From assembly GCA_947476645.1 (NCBI GenBank), contig CANJRM010000012.1:1-52077 (forward strand): DNA of 52,077 nt. Reading direction: 5' to 3'. How positions within the stretch are numbered: position 1 is the stretch's first letter; each line of letters starts with the position of its first letter. The notes beneath the pieces are model-generated. The model made no database searches. It worked only from the letters and a program-made list of their open reading frames with translations, and had not been told where the DNA came from. The translations under genes were made by a program, and so were the position numbers. Below, piece after piece: positions 42,527 to 51,873 of this stretch. Source of the DNA: Bacteroidota bacterium. GTDB taxonomy: Bacteria > Bacteroidota > Bacteroidia > Chitinophagales > LD1.

Positions 42527-45500
42527 CGCAACAGCGTTACATTTCCTTTCTTAAAAAATTTCTCTCCGCTTTCGCAAACACCTTCTGCATACCAGCCAAA
42601 AACGGCAGGGTCAATCTTCTTTCCTTTAAAATCTCCATCCCAACCTTTGGCTATGTCGCGTGTTTCAAAAACTTTTTGTCCCCAGCGGTCATACACGGCA
42701 AAATAAAGTTTAGTGATGCTGTTGCCGCGCACATACAGCACATCGTTCTTTCCATCGTTGTTCGGAGAGAAGGCGTTAGGAATGTAAAGATTTGATTCAG
42801 CACATGGCGTGTGAAGAATGTAAACCCAAACGCTGTCGGTTTTTCTGCAACCGTGTTCATCCTGAACCTGAACAACGTAAACATGATTATCATACGGACT
42901 GGCAATTGGATTCGTAATGTCAGTTGCACTTAAAGTAGAATCAGCTTGCCACATCAACCAGGTTGCATTCGAAGAATCTGCATTGAGTTGCGAAGAGCCG
43001 CCCCAGGTTATCGTATCAGGATTTGCAGTTGCAATAACATTTGCCTGCGAAGAAAACACATTCACTACAGTTGAATCAACATAGCGACAATGCAAAGAAT
43101 TTTCTGCGGTTACAATGAATGTGGTGGTGTTTGAAGCAAAAACTGTCGGACTGTTTGTTGAATCATCACTCAAAATATTTGCATTCGGCTTCCAATCGTA
43201 AATCAACGGCAGTGAATTATAATGAGTGACAAGCAATCGAATATTTCCTCCCGAGCAAATCACCGTATCGCCAACCGCGTGAATTGAATCTTTATAAACG
43301 TTCACCGTTTGAAAAATTGAATCGCTACAAATTCCGTTGGAGACAATCAGAAGATAAGTAGTTGTGTCTTTTGGAAATGCAATTGGATTTGAGATAGAAG
43401 AATTAGTAAGCGTAGAGGTCGGTTGCCAATGATAAGTGAGCACCGTATCGTTAGTTACAAAACCAATTTGTGCTGAATCGTTCAGGCAAATAGTTTTTGC
43501 AGGCAACGAGTAAGTCGTATCAGAAAGCAGAATGAGTTGCTTAGTAACCGAATCAATTTTATTGCAGGCATTGTTGTCGCGCACAATCAAGGTTACGTTG
43601 TAAAGATTCGATTGCGTGTACGTATGAGAAGGATTCTGCAACGCGGAAGTTGAGCCATCACCAAAATGCCATTCGTAAGTTGCGGCTCCACTTGCACTGC
43701 TTGTGTTATTGAACTGCGCAGTATAAGGTGTGCAGCCCGAAGGCGGTGGAATAAAATCTGCATTCGCGATTGGTGGTGAAGCAGGGAAAGTAATAGTAAC
43801 AGAATCGGTGAAGAAACAATGGTGCGCAGTTTCAACTGTTACATAAAAAGTTGTATTGGTCAATGGGATAGCCAAAGGATTTGAGGTATTTGCGCCTGCA
43901 ATAATTAATGAAGCCGGACTCCAGGTGTAATTGATAAATGAATTTCCGGTACTGCTTATAACCGAAAGAACAATCGTATCTCCATGACAAAGAAGATTTG
44001 TAGCGGAAGCGTGAATCGTATCAATTACGTTCAGCACTTTCTGAATAAATGTATCCGTGCAAAGTCCGTTTGACATCAACAATTGATAGGTTGTGTTTTG
44101 CGTTGTATTACTGAATGGATTCGAAACGTTAGGTGGTGAAAGCGTGCTGGTTGGATTCCAGAAGTAATGAAACGATGTATCAGGATTTGCCGGCAAACCA
44201 ATTTGAACAGATTGAGAAACACATTTTGTTATAGCAGGAATTGTATCGAGCGCATGATTTGCAATAATTAAAAGTTGCTTGGTAATTGTATCGCTGCCGT
44301 TACAACTTTCCGGGTCTATCACTACTAATTGAACCGTATAAAGCCCCGGCTGCGTGTACGTATGTGAAGGACTGAATTGAGTGGAAGTTCCGCCATCGCC
44401 AAAAATCCATTGGTAAGTTGGCGACAAAACAACTTTGCTCGTATTAATAAACGAAGCGTTGAACGGAGCACACGCAGTTGGTGGTGCCACAAAATCAGCC
44501 GCTACTAAAGGCAAATCCAAACTGAATTTGAAAACGGCATTGTTGCAATTATAACTTCCGTTGGTTCTTGAAACTGCCCCGGGTGTTGTAGGGAAAGAAT
44601 CATTTCCTCCGCAACCCGCACAAACCGACTGATACATAATTCCCTTGCGGTCAAAGCGCGAAGTTCCTCCGTCCACATGCTCTTCGCTCACCGAACTTCC
44701 AAAGTAAGTAGCATAAGAAAGTGCTGAAGCATCATCTTCCAAAACCATCACATAAAAATCTTTTCCGTCAGTCGTGTTTTGATACGCATCGGGTGTAATA
44801 TCCAAACCTGCGGTGGTCAAATGCGGCTCGCCCGCGGCACCAACAAGCGGATAAGAACCCCAACCGCTTACATACATTTTGTTGCAGACATCTACGAGAA
44901 AAGCTGTCGGAGAAATATCGGGAGTGCTATCGCCTCTGCCAAAAGCTGTTGACCAAATTACCGAATCAAGAAGCGGAGTAATTTTGCTGATGAACTGACC
45001 GCTGCTTGGTCGATTGTAAATCGCATTTTTGATAAAAGTGTTTCCTGTAGCAGTTGTTTGTCCAAGCACGTAAACATTTCCGGCTTTACTGGTTTCTACA
45101 AAATAACTTTGATCGTAACCAATAGAGCCGTAATAAGTAGCTTGAAAAAGTTGGTTCCCGTTTTTGCTGAGGTGCGCAATAAAACCATCGGCTCTCCCTC
45201 CCAAATTTGTGCTTTGAATAACTCCGGGTGTTACTGGAAAATTCAACGATTGCGTTCCGCCTGTTACATACAAATCATCATTACCGTCAAACGCTACAGA
45301 GTAAATGGCATCGTCATCACTTCCACCAAGATACGTTGACCAAATTAAATTCGTGAGGTTGTTATCCATCTTCACCACCACACCTTCCATCAATCCTCCA
45401 CTCGTTGTTTGATATGCTCCGGGTGTAGTCGGAAAATTAGTGGAGCGCGTGCAGGTAGCTATATAAACGTTGTTGTTTTTGTCAATGTCAATTTCACCGC

Positions 45501-46827
45501 GAACTTCATCAGCGTAGTTGTAATGCAAACCCGCATATTCAGGATAAGTGAGACCATCATTTCCTGTGCCTCCTAAATAAGTTGAAGCAAGCAAAGCAGT
45601 TCCGTTGGCGTTGAAGCGCGTGATAATAATATCTGAGCCCGTTAAATAATGAACCGCGAGTCCGGTAAAAACTCCGGGGTTGATACCGCCATTGAATGAA
45701 GTATCATAAGCATTTGGTGTAACCGGAAAATTATTCGAAGCCGTTGTGCCGAATACAAACAACTCGTCATTTGCATTCACAACTAAACTGTGCGGTAAGT
45801 CATCGTGGTTTCCTCCAAGATATGTGGAGTAAATACGTTGCGTTCCTGCGGAGTCATATTTTGTAATGCCAATGTCTGTTCCTGTTCCGCTTTCATTCGA
45901 AGCGTTGTTATATCCTAAACCGCCAGCCCATGTAGTTTGAAATGCACCAACCGTTGTCGGGAAAAAATCTCCCGCAAAATTGAAAACACTTCCTGCGGCA
46001 TAAACTTCCCCGCGGCTGTCGTAAGTAGCAGAGTAACCAAAGTTATCTGCTGTTGAGCCGCTGTAAGTGGAGAAAATCAAAGTAGGGTCAATCACCAAAT
46101 CAAAATTTCTGTCGTAGCCATCGGGAAAAGAAAACGAAACTTTTTCATCTTTCAATTCATAAGTGCATTTCACCTCCTTCTTTTCACCATTAATAAATTG
46201 ATAAGCATAAGGTTTCATTTCTACCATATCACCTACAGAAGTTTTAATTCGCAGCTGTGCATTCTCACTTGTAATTGCATCTGCCCCTTCATAACGAATC
46301 GAAATATTTTTCGCATCTGCATTTCTCTTCACCACAAAATCGTACTTAATATTTCCATCCGTAGAATAAATTTTGAGGTCAATGCCGTTATAAATATTCT
46401 CGTAGCTGATTTGATGAAACGCATTTACTCCAGCTGCCCAATGTTTCGGATCGTTTCGTAAGTAGTAATTGAAATACTCTTTCAGTTTTTCTGCGCCCTC
46501 TATTTTGCAATTCATGTTTGCATTTTCAAAAACCGCGCGAAAAGCGTGGAGATGAACAGTCGGATCTAACTCGGGTTTGTATTCTATGTAACGATGCAGG
46601 TCATGACGAAGACGTTTCATATCTTCTTCGCTTGCTAATAAATACGTGAAATTATTCTGGCAGAAAAAAACATGCGCGTTCGGCATTTCGAGCTTGTAGC
46701 GAACATCGTTATGCCATTGTCCTTTGTTCTCGGTGAAATAAATATTACGACAGGAAGAGCAAAACTCCGCAGCATTTATTTTGCTGAAGACTAGAAGCAA
46801 TATTAAAAAGGAGTAAAAATTTTTCAT
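42523..46827 (-). CDS. giant SBBP/PKD surface protein with type B T9SS sorting domain
   Basis: The 1434-residue secreted protein has a signal peptide (MKNFYSFLILLLVFSKINA) and then a DUF7948-like region (about 25-255; ENKGQWHNDVRYKLEMP). SBBP beta-propeller repeats with STYLGGxxxD motifs cover about 255-700. PKD and Ig-like modules follow (e.g. YQWIFGDGGTSTQFSPSHTY, YEWHFGDGSTSALQNPSHTY). The C-terminal CHU_C type B domain shows IPNAFSPNNDGKNDVLYV, YDRWGQKVFETR and GWDGDFKGK. It is first in a coupled operon with PorP/SprF and the propeller-OmpA protein. It is probably a cell-surface adhesin or structural filament exported by T9SS. Confidence 0.9.
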   Translation of the reverse strand: MKNFYSFLILLLVFSKINAAEFCSSCRNIYFTENKGQWHNDVRYKLEMPNAHVFFCQNNFTYLLASEEDMKRLRHDLHRYIEYKPELDPTVHLHAFRAVFENANMNCKIEGAEKLKEYFNYYLRNDPKHWAAGVNAFHQISYENIYNGIDLKIYSTDGNIKYDFVVKRNADAKNISIRYEGADAITSENAQLRIKTSVGDMVEMKPYAYQFINGEKKEVKCTYELKDEKVSFSFPDGYDRNFDLVIDPTLIFSTYSGSTADNFGYSATYDSRGEVYAAGSVFNFAGDFFPTTVGAFQTTWAGGLGYNNASNESGTGTDIGITKYDSAGTQRIYSTYLGGNHDDLPHSLVVNANDELFVFGTTASNNFPVTPNAYDTSFNGGINPGVFTGLAVHYLTGSDIIITRFNANGTALLASTYLGGTGNDGLTYPEYAGLHYNYADEVRGEIDIDKNNNVYIATCTRSTNFPTTPGAYQTTSGGLMEGVVVKMDNNLTNLIWSTYLGGSDDDAIYSVAFDGNDDLYVTGGTQSLNFPVTPGVIQSTNLGGRADGFIAHLSKNGNQLFQATYYGSIGYDQSYFVETSKAGNVYVLGQTTATGNTFIKNAIYNRPSSGQFISKITPLLDSVIWSTAFGRGDSTPDISPTAFLVDVCNKMYVSGWGSYPLVGAAGEPHLTTAGLDITPDAYQNTTDGKDFYVMVLEDDASALSYATYFGSSVSEEHVDGGTSRFDRKGIMYQSVCAGCGGNDSFPTTPGAVSRTNGSYNCNNAVFKFSLDLPLVAADFVAPPTACAPFNASFINTSKVVLSPTYQWIFGDGGTSTQFSPSHTYTQPGLYTVQLVVIDPESCNGSDTITKQLLIIANHALDTIPAITKCVSQSVQIGLPANPDTSFHYFWNPTSTLSPPNVSNPFSNTTQNTTYQLLMSNGLCTDTFIQKVLNVIDTIHASATNLLCHGDTIVLSVISSTGNSFINYTWSPASLIIAGANTSNPLAIPLTNTTFYVTVETAHHCFFTDSVTITFPASPPIANADFIPPPSGCTPYTAQFNNTSSASGAATYEWHFGDGSTSALQNPSHTYTQSNLYNVTLIVRDNNACNKIDSVTKQLILLSDTTYSLPAKTICLNDSAQIGFVTNDTVLTYHWQPTSTLTNSSISNPIAFPKDTTTYLLIVSNGICSDSIFQTVNVYKDSIHAVGDTVICSGGNIRLLVTHYNSLPLIYDWKPNANILSDDSTNSPTVFASNTTTFIVTAENSLHCRYVDSTVVNVFSSQANVIATANPDTITWGGSSQLNADSSNATWLMWQADSTLSATDITNPIASPYDNHVYVVQVQDEHGCRKTDSVWVYILHTPCAESNLYIPNAFSPNNDGKNDVLYVRGNSITKLYFAVYDRWGQKVFETRDIAKGWDGDFKGKKIDPAVFGWYAEGVCESGEKFFKKGNVTLLR

Positions 46828-47143
46828 GCGCTTTACGGCTGATTGAAAATATTAAAGTTGTTCAGCTTTTTCTAATCTGTCATTTACAATTTGGCTCTTG
46901 TAAAAACCTGCAGTAGCATCCGTTTTCATTGGAGAAAGCTTTTTTTGCTACCGAATCCAACAGCACATTCCCCAAATTTCTCATGTAACGTAATGTTTCT
47001 GTCATCGTAAAGTATCGCGAATATGAATTTCAGTTAGACAGTTTCAAGGCTGATGTTCATATAATGCACTCGACAAAAAAAATTCTACATCTTAAATGCT
47101 TATTTTTAAAATGAATTTATCATTTGAACCAAAACTTATTGCT
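46828..47143. other. 316-bp intergenic region between divergent surface-protein genes
   Basis: This AT-rich spacer must hold the promoters of the type B cassette (minus) and the delta-60 gene (plus). I see no convincing coding frame, RNA gene, terminator or complete TTTG-TAnnTTTG pair; TACAATTTG at 46910-46918 is the nearest -7-like sequence. An in-frame ATG at 47096 would extend the downstream gene by 16 residues before its signal peptide. Confidence 0.5.
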
Positions 47144-50100
47144 ATGAATCATCTATACACGCGTAAGATTGCTTATGCGCTCACCATTGCTTTTATCGCC
47201 TTAGTTTCTGTAACCAATGCTCAACTAGGCAAATTGGATACGACTTATTACAAAGGGATGGGAGCCAGCAATACATGCACAGGAGGCTTGGTGCTACCAG
47301 ACAACTCAACAGTCATCACAGGAAAGTTTATTTATGGAAACGACCGTTCGATTAATGGCATCATGAAATTACATCCCGATGGAAGTAACGACTACTCTTT
47401 TAACGTAGGTACAGGTGCAGATAATACTGTGAATGTGGTAGTTCGTCAACCTGATGGCAAATTGATAATTGGAGGAGATTTTGTGCAATTCAACGGGCAA
47501 ACGAAAAATCGTGTTGCCCGCTTAAATGCTGATGGAAGCACCGATGCTACATTTAATACAGGTACGGGTTTCAATGGCTCTGTATACGCCATTTATCTTC
47601 AAACGGATGGTAAGGTTTTAATGGGCGGAACTTTTTTTACCTATAATGGAGACACGCTCGGATATTTCATTCGTTTGAATTCAGATGGCACGCACGACAC
47701 TTCTTTTCACGTAGGTGGAGGGTTTAACAATACTGTTTACAGCATATACAGACAGACGGATGGAAATTTTATTGTTGGCGGTGATTTTCAATGGTATGAC
47801 GGCACAGTTTGTGGACGAATTGCGAAAATTAACTCGAACGGAGGAATAGATAGCACTTTCAATATTGGAGGTGCAGGTCCCGATGGAATCGTGACAGCAG
47901 CTTATCTTTTGCCAAGCGGAAAAATAATTGCCGCAGGATTTTTTAGTAATTACAACGGAAACCAAAGCGGTAAAATCGTTCGCATCAACACTGATGGTTC
48001 TTTTGACAATACATTTTCAGCAGCCGCAGGATTCAATAACAACGTAAATGAAATTTGTGTACAGGCCGATGGGAAAATTGTGGCTACAGGGGGATTTGGC
48101 ACTTATAAAGGATCAGCCGTTAATCGCATTGCCAGAATTGATAGCGCTGGTAACAGAGATATTACTTTCGTTACGGGCACGGGTTTAAATGGTTTAAGTG
48201 GCAATACGGTATTCATGAATCCTGATGGGAAAATTTATGTGGGAGGAACATTTGTACAGGTAGATAGTTTTGCGCGCTTACATTTAACGCGTTTGCAAAC
48301 AAACGGTCAGGTCGACCAAACTTTCTACTACGATTCGAAACTGAATAATCAGGTTTTTTCTATAGCATTTCAGAAAAACGGCAATGCCATTATCGGAGGT
48401 CAATTCACAAAATACAATTCCAAAACAGCAAATAGGATTGCACGTTTGAATTTAGATGGAAGCATTGATGTAAGTTTTAACAGCGGAACGGGAGCTAACA
48501 ATATTATTCGTGCTATTGCAGTTTTGCCAAACGATAAAATTTTAATTGGTGGCGATTTTACTACTTACAACGGTGTGGCCAGAAATCGTATTGCCCAACT
48601 TAATGCTGACGGCACTTTAGACAATACCTTTACCGTTGGAACCGGGGCTCAGAGCACGGTTAATTCAATTGCAATACTAAGTACCGGAAAAATTATTATT
48701 GGTGGAAAATTTACCGCTTATAACGGCACCAGTATTAATCGTATTGCCCAATTGAACGCCAACGGAACTTTAGACAACAGTTTGGTAGTAGGCACAGGAT
48801 TTAATAATACAGTTTACAAATTATTGCTTCAACCTGACGGAAAAATTTTGGCAGGTGGTGCCTTTACTACTTATAATGGAACCGCACAAAACAGAATTAC
48901 GCGACTGACTACAACAGGAACTATTGATGCAGGATTTACAATTGGCACAGGCGCGTCCAGTACCGTTTTTGCAATTGCTTTGCAACCAGATGGGAAAATT
49001 ATTATCGGAGGACTTTTCACCAAATATAACGCTATCACGCACAATCGCATTGCGCGAATAAATACAGACGGAACCGTTGACGGAACTTACAACGCCTCTA
49101 TCAGTGCGCAGGTTAATGATATTGCATTCGTGAGCAACACAGCATTTTTTACAGGTGGGGTTTTAGTAGGCGGAACCTTTACCGTTGTAAATACTGTTGT
49201 TTGCAGCAAAATTATTTTTCTTGACAATGCAGGTGTCATTGACACAGTAAACTATTATGTGGGTTATGGCCTCGAAAATAATTTGAACGCAATTGCTATT
49301 AATCCAGTGCTTAGAAAAATATTTATTGGTGGAGATTTTAAAGGAGTACAGGTACATATTGCAAATCGTTTGGCAGGTTTGAAAAACACATACATTGATT
49401 TGGAGAGTGTATCGCCAATTCTTTGTCCGGGCGCTGTTGCAAAAGTTTATTTCAGTAAAGCAGAAACATTTTACGGCAACAATAATTTTATTGCTCAGCT
49501 CTCTGACTCTACAGGTGACTTTACCAATGCCGTGAATATAGGATTGCAATCTTCTGTAGATGTTGGTCACGATTCCATTTCCATAAATATTCCGGGCAAC
49601 ACGCCATCGGGCAATGGATATCTGGTGCGAATTATTTCTACTAATCCTAACGATACGAGTAGCATTTCGGGAGCAATTATTATTACTCCGCCATCAGTCC
49701 AAGCGGTTGTAGCAAGCGGCCCAACTACTTTCTGTTCAGGAGGAAATGTAACATTGAGTGTTCCCGCAGGTGGTCAATATAATTGGAGTACCGGTGCAGC
49801 ATCTTCAAGTATTGAAGTAACAACAACGGGAAATTATGTGGTTACAGCTAACTATTCCGGTTGTGTTGCTTCTTCTTCGCCTGTTGCAGTAACAGTAAAT
49901 GCATCACCCGATTCTTCTGTTGCAATTTCAAATTTTGGTTTGTGTGGTGGTGGTAATGCTACTCTTACTGCAAGTCCAAGTTTGATTTATCATTGGAATA
50001 CTTCAGACACAACACAATCCATCAACATTACTCAGAGTACTGCTTACACCGTTTCAGTTACAGCAGTAAACGGTTGCGGGGCAGACTCAACTTTTACTAT

Positions 50101-50809
50101 TGACTTCGGAACTTACTTCGACAATAATTTGATAACAGCAGTGGGATCAACTACTTTCTGCGCAGGAGGAAGTGTTACGCTTAGCTCTTTGCCAGGCTTT
50201 GGTTATTCGTGGAGTAATAGTGGAAATACGCAAAGCATTGTGGTAACAACAACAGGCGATTATGTGGTTACCGTTTCTGATGGCCCTTGTGCTGATACTT
50301 CATTGGCGATTCACGTAACGGTGAATACGCTACCAAGTGTTGCGTTCAGTTTACCGAGTGATACTATTTGTAGCAATAGCGGAACCATCAACTTAAGTGC
50401 AACGCCAAGTGGCGGAACATTTACAGGTAACGGAGTAACAGGAACAACTTTCGACCCGCAAACATTCATCGGAACGAGTGTTGCAATAGTATATGACTAT
50501 ACTGATGGAAACTCTTGTTCAAATTCAAAGAGTGATACCGCTTTTGTTACTCTTTGCACAGGGTTAAATGAAATTGCAGATAATACAATCAGTGTTTTTC
50601 CGAATCCTGCAAAAAACACTTTGCTCGTAAGCAGTTCTGCCAACGACTTAAAAAATATAGAAGTATTGAATCTCTTCGGGCAAACTGTTCTGAAGCTGAA
50701 TGACAAAAACAGACAAAGTCATCTTTCAATAGATATTTCGTCACTTTCAACAGGAACTTATATTCTAAAAGCAGGGGAAAAGAAATTCAGATTTGTGAAA
50801 ATCGAGTAG
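47144..50809 (+). CDS. delta-60-repeat surface protein with type A T9SS sorting domain
   Basis: The 1221-residue exported protein has a signal peptide (MNHLYTRKIAYALTIAFIAL...TNA), chosen as start instead of ATG 47096. About 14 delta-60 repeats of ~51 residues follow (about 30-745), each with QPDGKIIIGGxFTxYNG, NRIARLNxDGTxDxTF and GTG elements; these fold as a beta propeller or solenoid. Two or three Ig-like cysteine-paired modules (about 860-1130, TTFCSGGNVTLSV type) follow. The final ~75 residues (ISVFPNPAKNTLLVSS and following) form a type A T9SS sorting domain. It is a lone transcription unit with a terminator after it. It is probably a surface adhesin or carbohydrate-binding protein; the ligand is unknown. 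Confidence 0.9.
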   Translation: MNHLYTRKIAYALTIAFIALVSVTNAQLGKLDTTYYKGMGASNTCTGGLVLPDNSTVITGKFIYGNDRSINGIMKLHPDGSNDYSFNVGTGADNTVNVVVRQPDGKLIIGGDFVQFNGQTKNRVARLNADGSTDATFNTGTGFNGSVYAIYLQTDGKVLMGGTFFTYNGDTLGYFIRLNSDGTHDTSFHVGGGFNNTVYSIYRQTDGNFIVGGDFQWYDGTVCGRIAKINSNGGIDSTFNIGGAGPDGIVTAAYLLPSGKIIAAGFFSNYNGNQSGKIVRINTDGSFDNTFSAAAGFNNNVNEICVQADGKIVATGGFGTYKGSAVNRIARIDSAGNRDITFVTGTGLNGLSGNTVFMNPDGKIYVGGTFVQVDSFARLHLTRLQTNGQVDQTFYYDSKLNNQVFSIAFQKNGNAIIGGQFTKYNSKTANRIARLNLDGSIDVSFNSGTGANNIIRAIAVLPNDKILIGGDFTTYNGVARNRIAQLNADGTLDNTFTVGTGAQSTVNSIAILSTGKIIIGGKFTAYNGTSINRIAQLNANGTLDNSLVVGTGFNNTVYKLLLQPDGKILAGGAFTTYNGTAQNRITRLTTTGTIDAGFTIGTGASSTVFAIALQPDGKIIIGGLFTKYNAITHNRIARINTDGTVDGTYNASISAQVNDIAFVSNTAFFTGGVLVGGTFTVVNTVVCSKIIFLDNAGVIDTVNYYVGYGLENNLNAIAINPVLRKIFIGGDFKGVQVHIANRLAGLKNTYIDLESVSPILCPGAVAKVYFSKAETFYGNNNFIAQLSDSTGDFTNAVNIGLQSSVDVGHDSISINIPGNTPSGNGYLVRIISTNPNDTSSISGAIIITPPSVQAVVASGPTTFCSGGNVTLSVPAGGQYNWSTGAASSSIEVTTTGNYVVTANYSGCVASSSPVAVTVNASPDSSVAISNFGLCGGGNATLTASPSLIYHWNTSDTTQSINITQSTAYTVSVTAVNGCGADSTFTIDFGTYFDNNLITAVGSTTFCAGGSVTLSSLPGFGYSWSNSGNTQSIVVTTTGDYVVTVSDGPCADTSLAIHVTVNTLPSVAFSLPSDTICSNSGTINLSATPSGGTFTGNGVTGTTFDPQTFIGTSVAIVYDYTDGNSCSNSKSDTAFVTLCTGLNEIADNTISVFPNPAKNTLLVSSSANDLKNIEVLNLFGQTVLKLNDKNRQSHLSIDISSLSTGTYILKAGEKKFRFVKIE

Positions 50810-50877
50810 ATCATTGTTTAAAACATGTATCGTGCTAAAATAGCTTGACGATTTAGTAAATGTAAATAATTAATAAC

Positions 50878-50912
50878 CCTCAAGAGTTAACACAACTTTT
50901 GAGGTTTTCCTT
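50878..50912 (+). terminator. terminator of the delta-60 gene
   Basis: CCTCAAGAGTT (50878-50888) pairs with AACTTTTGAGG (50894-50904, one G-U pair) around an AACAC loop, followed by TTTTCCTTTT. It lies 69 bp after the stop codon. Confidence 0.8.
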
Positions 50913-50965
50913 TTCGTTGGCTCTCTACCTCGAGACCTGCGGAAGAAGTATCCGCACTCAAAAAA

Positions 50966-51118
50966 TTATTCATCCACATCGGGATACCATATATCCGCCA
51001 TCCCATAATCTTCACCCGTCTCAAGAAAATCCATATCTACCTTCATCCTTTCAATCTCCCGCTTCAGAAAATCCTGACTAATGCAAAGAACTATTCTCAA
51101 ACTCCTGACCTCAATCAA
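50966..51118 (-). CDS. possible small acidic protein or gene remnant
   Basis: In the 357-bp gap before pdxH, the minus strand has a frame of 50 codons from TTG 51118 (preceded by an AGGATAGAGGAG purine-rich stretch) to TAA 50966. It looks protein-like: LIEVRSLRIVLCISQDFLKR, then EIERMKVDMDFLETGED and an acidic aromatic tail YGMADIWYPDVDE. The same frame stays open about 16 codons further upstream without an ATG, reaching into the pdxH start. It may be a small real gene with a non-ATG start or the C-terminal remnant of a decayed gene. No family recognised. Confidence 0.35.
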   Translation of the reverse strand: MIEVRSLRIVLCISQDFLKREIERMKVDMDFLETGEDYGMADIWYPDVDE

Positions 51119-51140
51119 CTCCTCTATCCTTTTATTTAAA

Positions 51141-51148
51141 TAATTTTG
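51141..51148 (+). promoter_or_regulatory. -7 box candidate for pdxH (TAATTTTG)
   Basis: TAATTTTG matches TAnnTTTG exactly and ends 18 bp before the pdxH ATG. No TTTG lies at the expected -33 distance. Confidence 0.4.
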
Positions 51149-51166
51149 CCGCTGAAAAATTTCACC

Positions 51167-51805
51167 ATGTCATCTTCCAAAGACCTACACGATAACAGGC
51201 GCAACTACACCAAACATGAGTTGACCGAGAAAAAAATTTCTCCTAATCCTTACGAGCAATTTGGTTGGTGGTTAGAAGATGCCACTAATGACGGCATCCT
51301 TGAGCCCAACGCCATGACACTTTCTACCGCAACAAAAGATGGCAAACCATCATCGCGCATTGTTCTGCTCAAAGCATTTAGTCAAGAAGGGTTTATCTTC
51401 TATACCAACTACCACAGCCGGAAGGGAAAAGAAATTTCAGAAAACAATTCTGCAGCATTGCTTTTCTTTTGGGACAAATTAGAGCGACAAGTTCGGCTGG
51501 AAGGAACCATTGAAAAAGTTGAAGCGCATCTTTCAGAAAAATATTTCGCCTCACGTCCTTTCGAAAGCAAGCTAAGTGCAATCGTTTCTGAGCAAAGCGA
51601 AGAAATACCTTCAAGAGAATTTCTCGAAGACAAATTAGAAGCACTAAAAGAATCAGGCGAAACCAATCGTCCTGAAAACTGGGGTGGTTATATTCTTAAA
51701 ACAAACTACTTCGAATTCTGGCAGGGTCGTGCCAGCCGTCTCCACGACCGCATAGTTTACGAATTGGAAAATGGCGCTTGGAAAATAAAGCGACTCGCAC
51801 CTTGA
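51167..51805 (+). CDS. pdxH: pyridoxamine 5'-phosphate oxidase
   Basis: The 212-residue FMN enzyme oxidises pyridoxine- or pyridoxamine 5'-phosphate to pyridoxal 5'-phosphate. Characteristic motifs are NAMTLSTATKDGKPSSRIVLLK (in part, FMN site), FYTNYHSRKGKEI, LLFFWDKLERQVRLEG, and the C-terminal FEFWQGRASRLHDRIVY signature that binds PLP. ATG 51167 gives the usual length; TTG 51146 would add seven residues and overlaps the -7 box. It is a monocistronic plus-strand gene closed by a perfect 25-bp hairpin. Confidence 0.96.
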   Translation: MSSSKDLHDNRRNYTKHELTEKKISPNPYEQFGWWLEDATNDGILEPNAMTLSTATKDGKPSSRIVLLKAFSQEGFIFYTNYHSRKGKEISENNSAALLFFWDKLERQVRLEGTIEKVEAHLSEKYFASRPFESKLSAIVSEQSEEIPSREFLEDKLEALKESGETNRPENWGGYILKTNYFEFWQGRASRLHDRIVYELENGAWKIKRLAP

Positions 51806-51814
51806 TTTGAATTT

Positions 51815-51865
51815 CATACAAAAACAAAACGCCAATCAAATTGATTGGCGTTTTGTTTTTGTATG
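51815..51865. terminator. bidirectional terminator with perfect 25-bp stem
   Basis: The arm at 51815-51839 is the exact reverse complement of 51841-51865, with one base between (a few inner pairs must open). ACGCCAATC is the core, flanked by T/A-rich ends in both directions. It serves pdxH on the plus strand and the OmpA-like gene on the minus strand, whose stop is 9 bp away. Confidence 0.93.
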
Positions 51866-51873
51866 AGTTGCTC

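Noticed and set aside
47400-49300. ~153-bp tandem periodicity
   Set aside because: Explained by delta-60 protein repeats of 51 residues; copies are diverged at DNA level and the frame is maintained.
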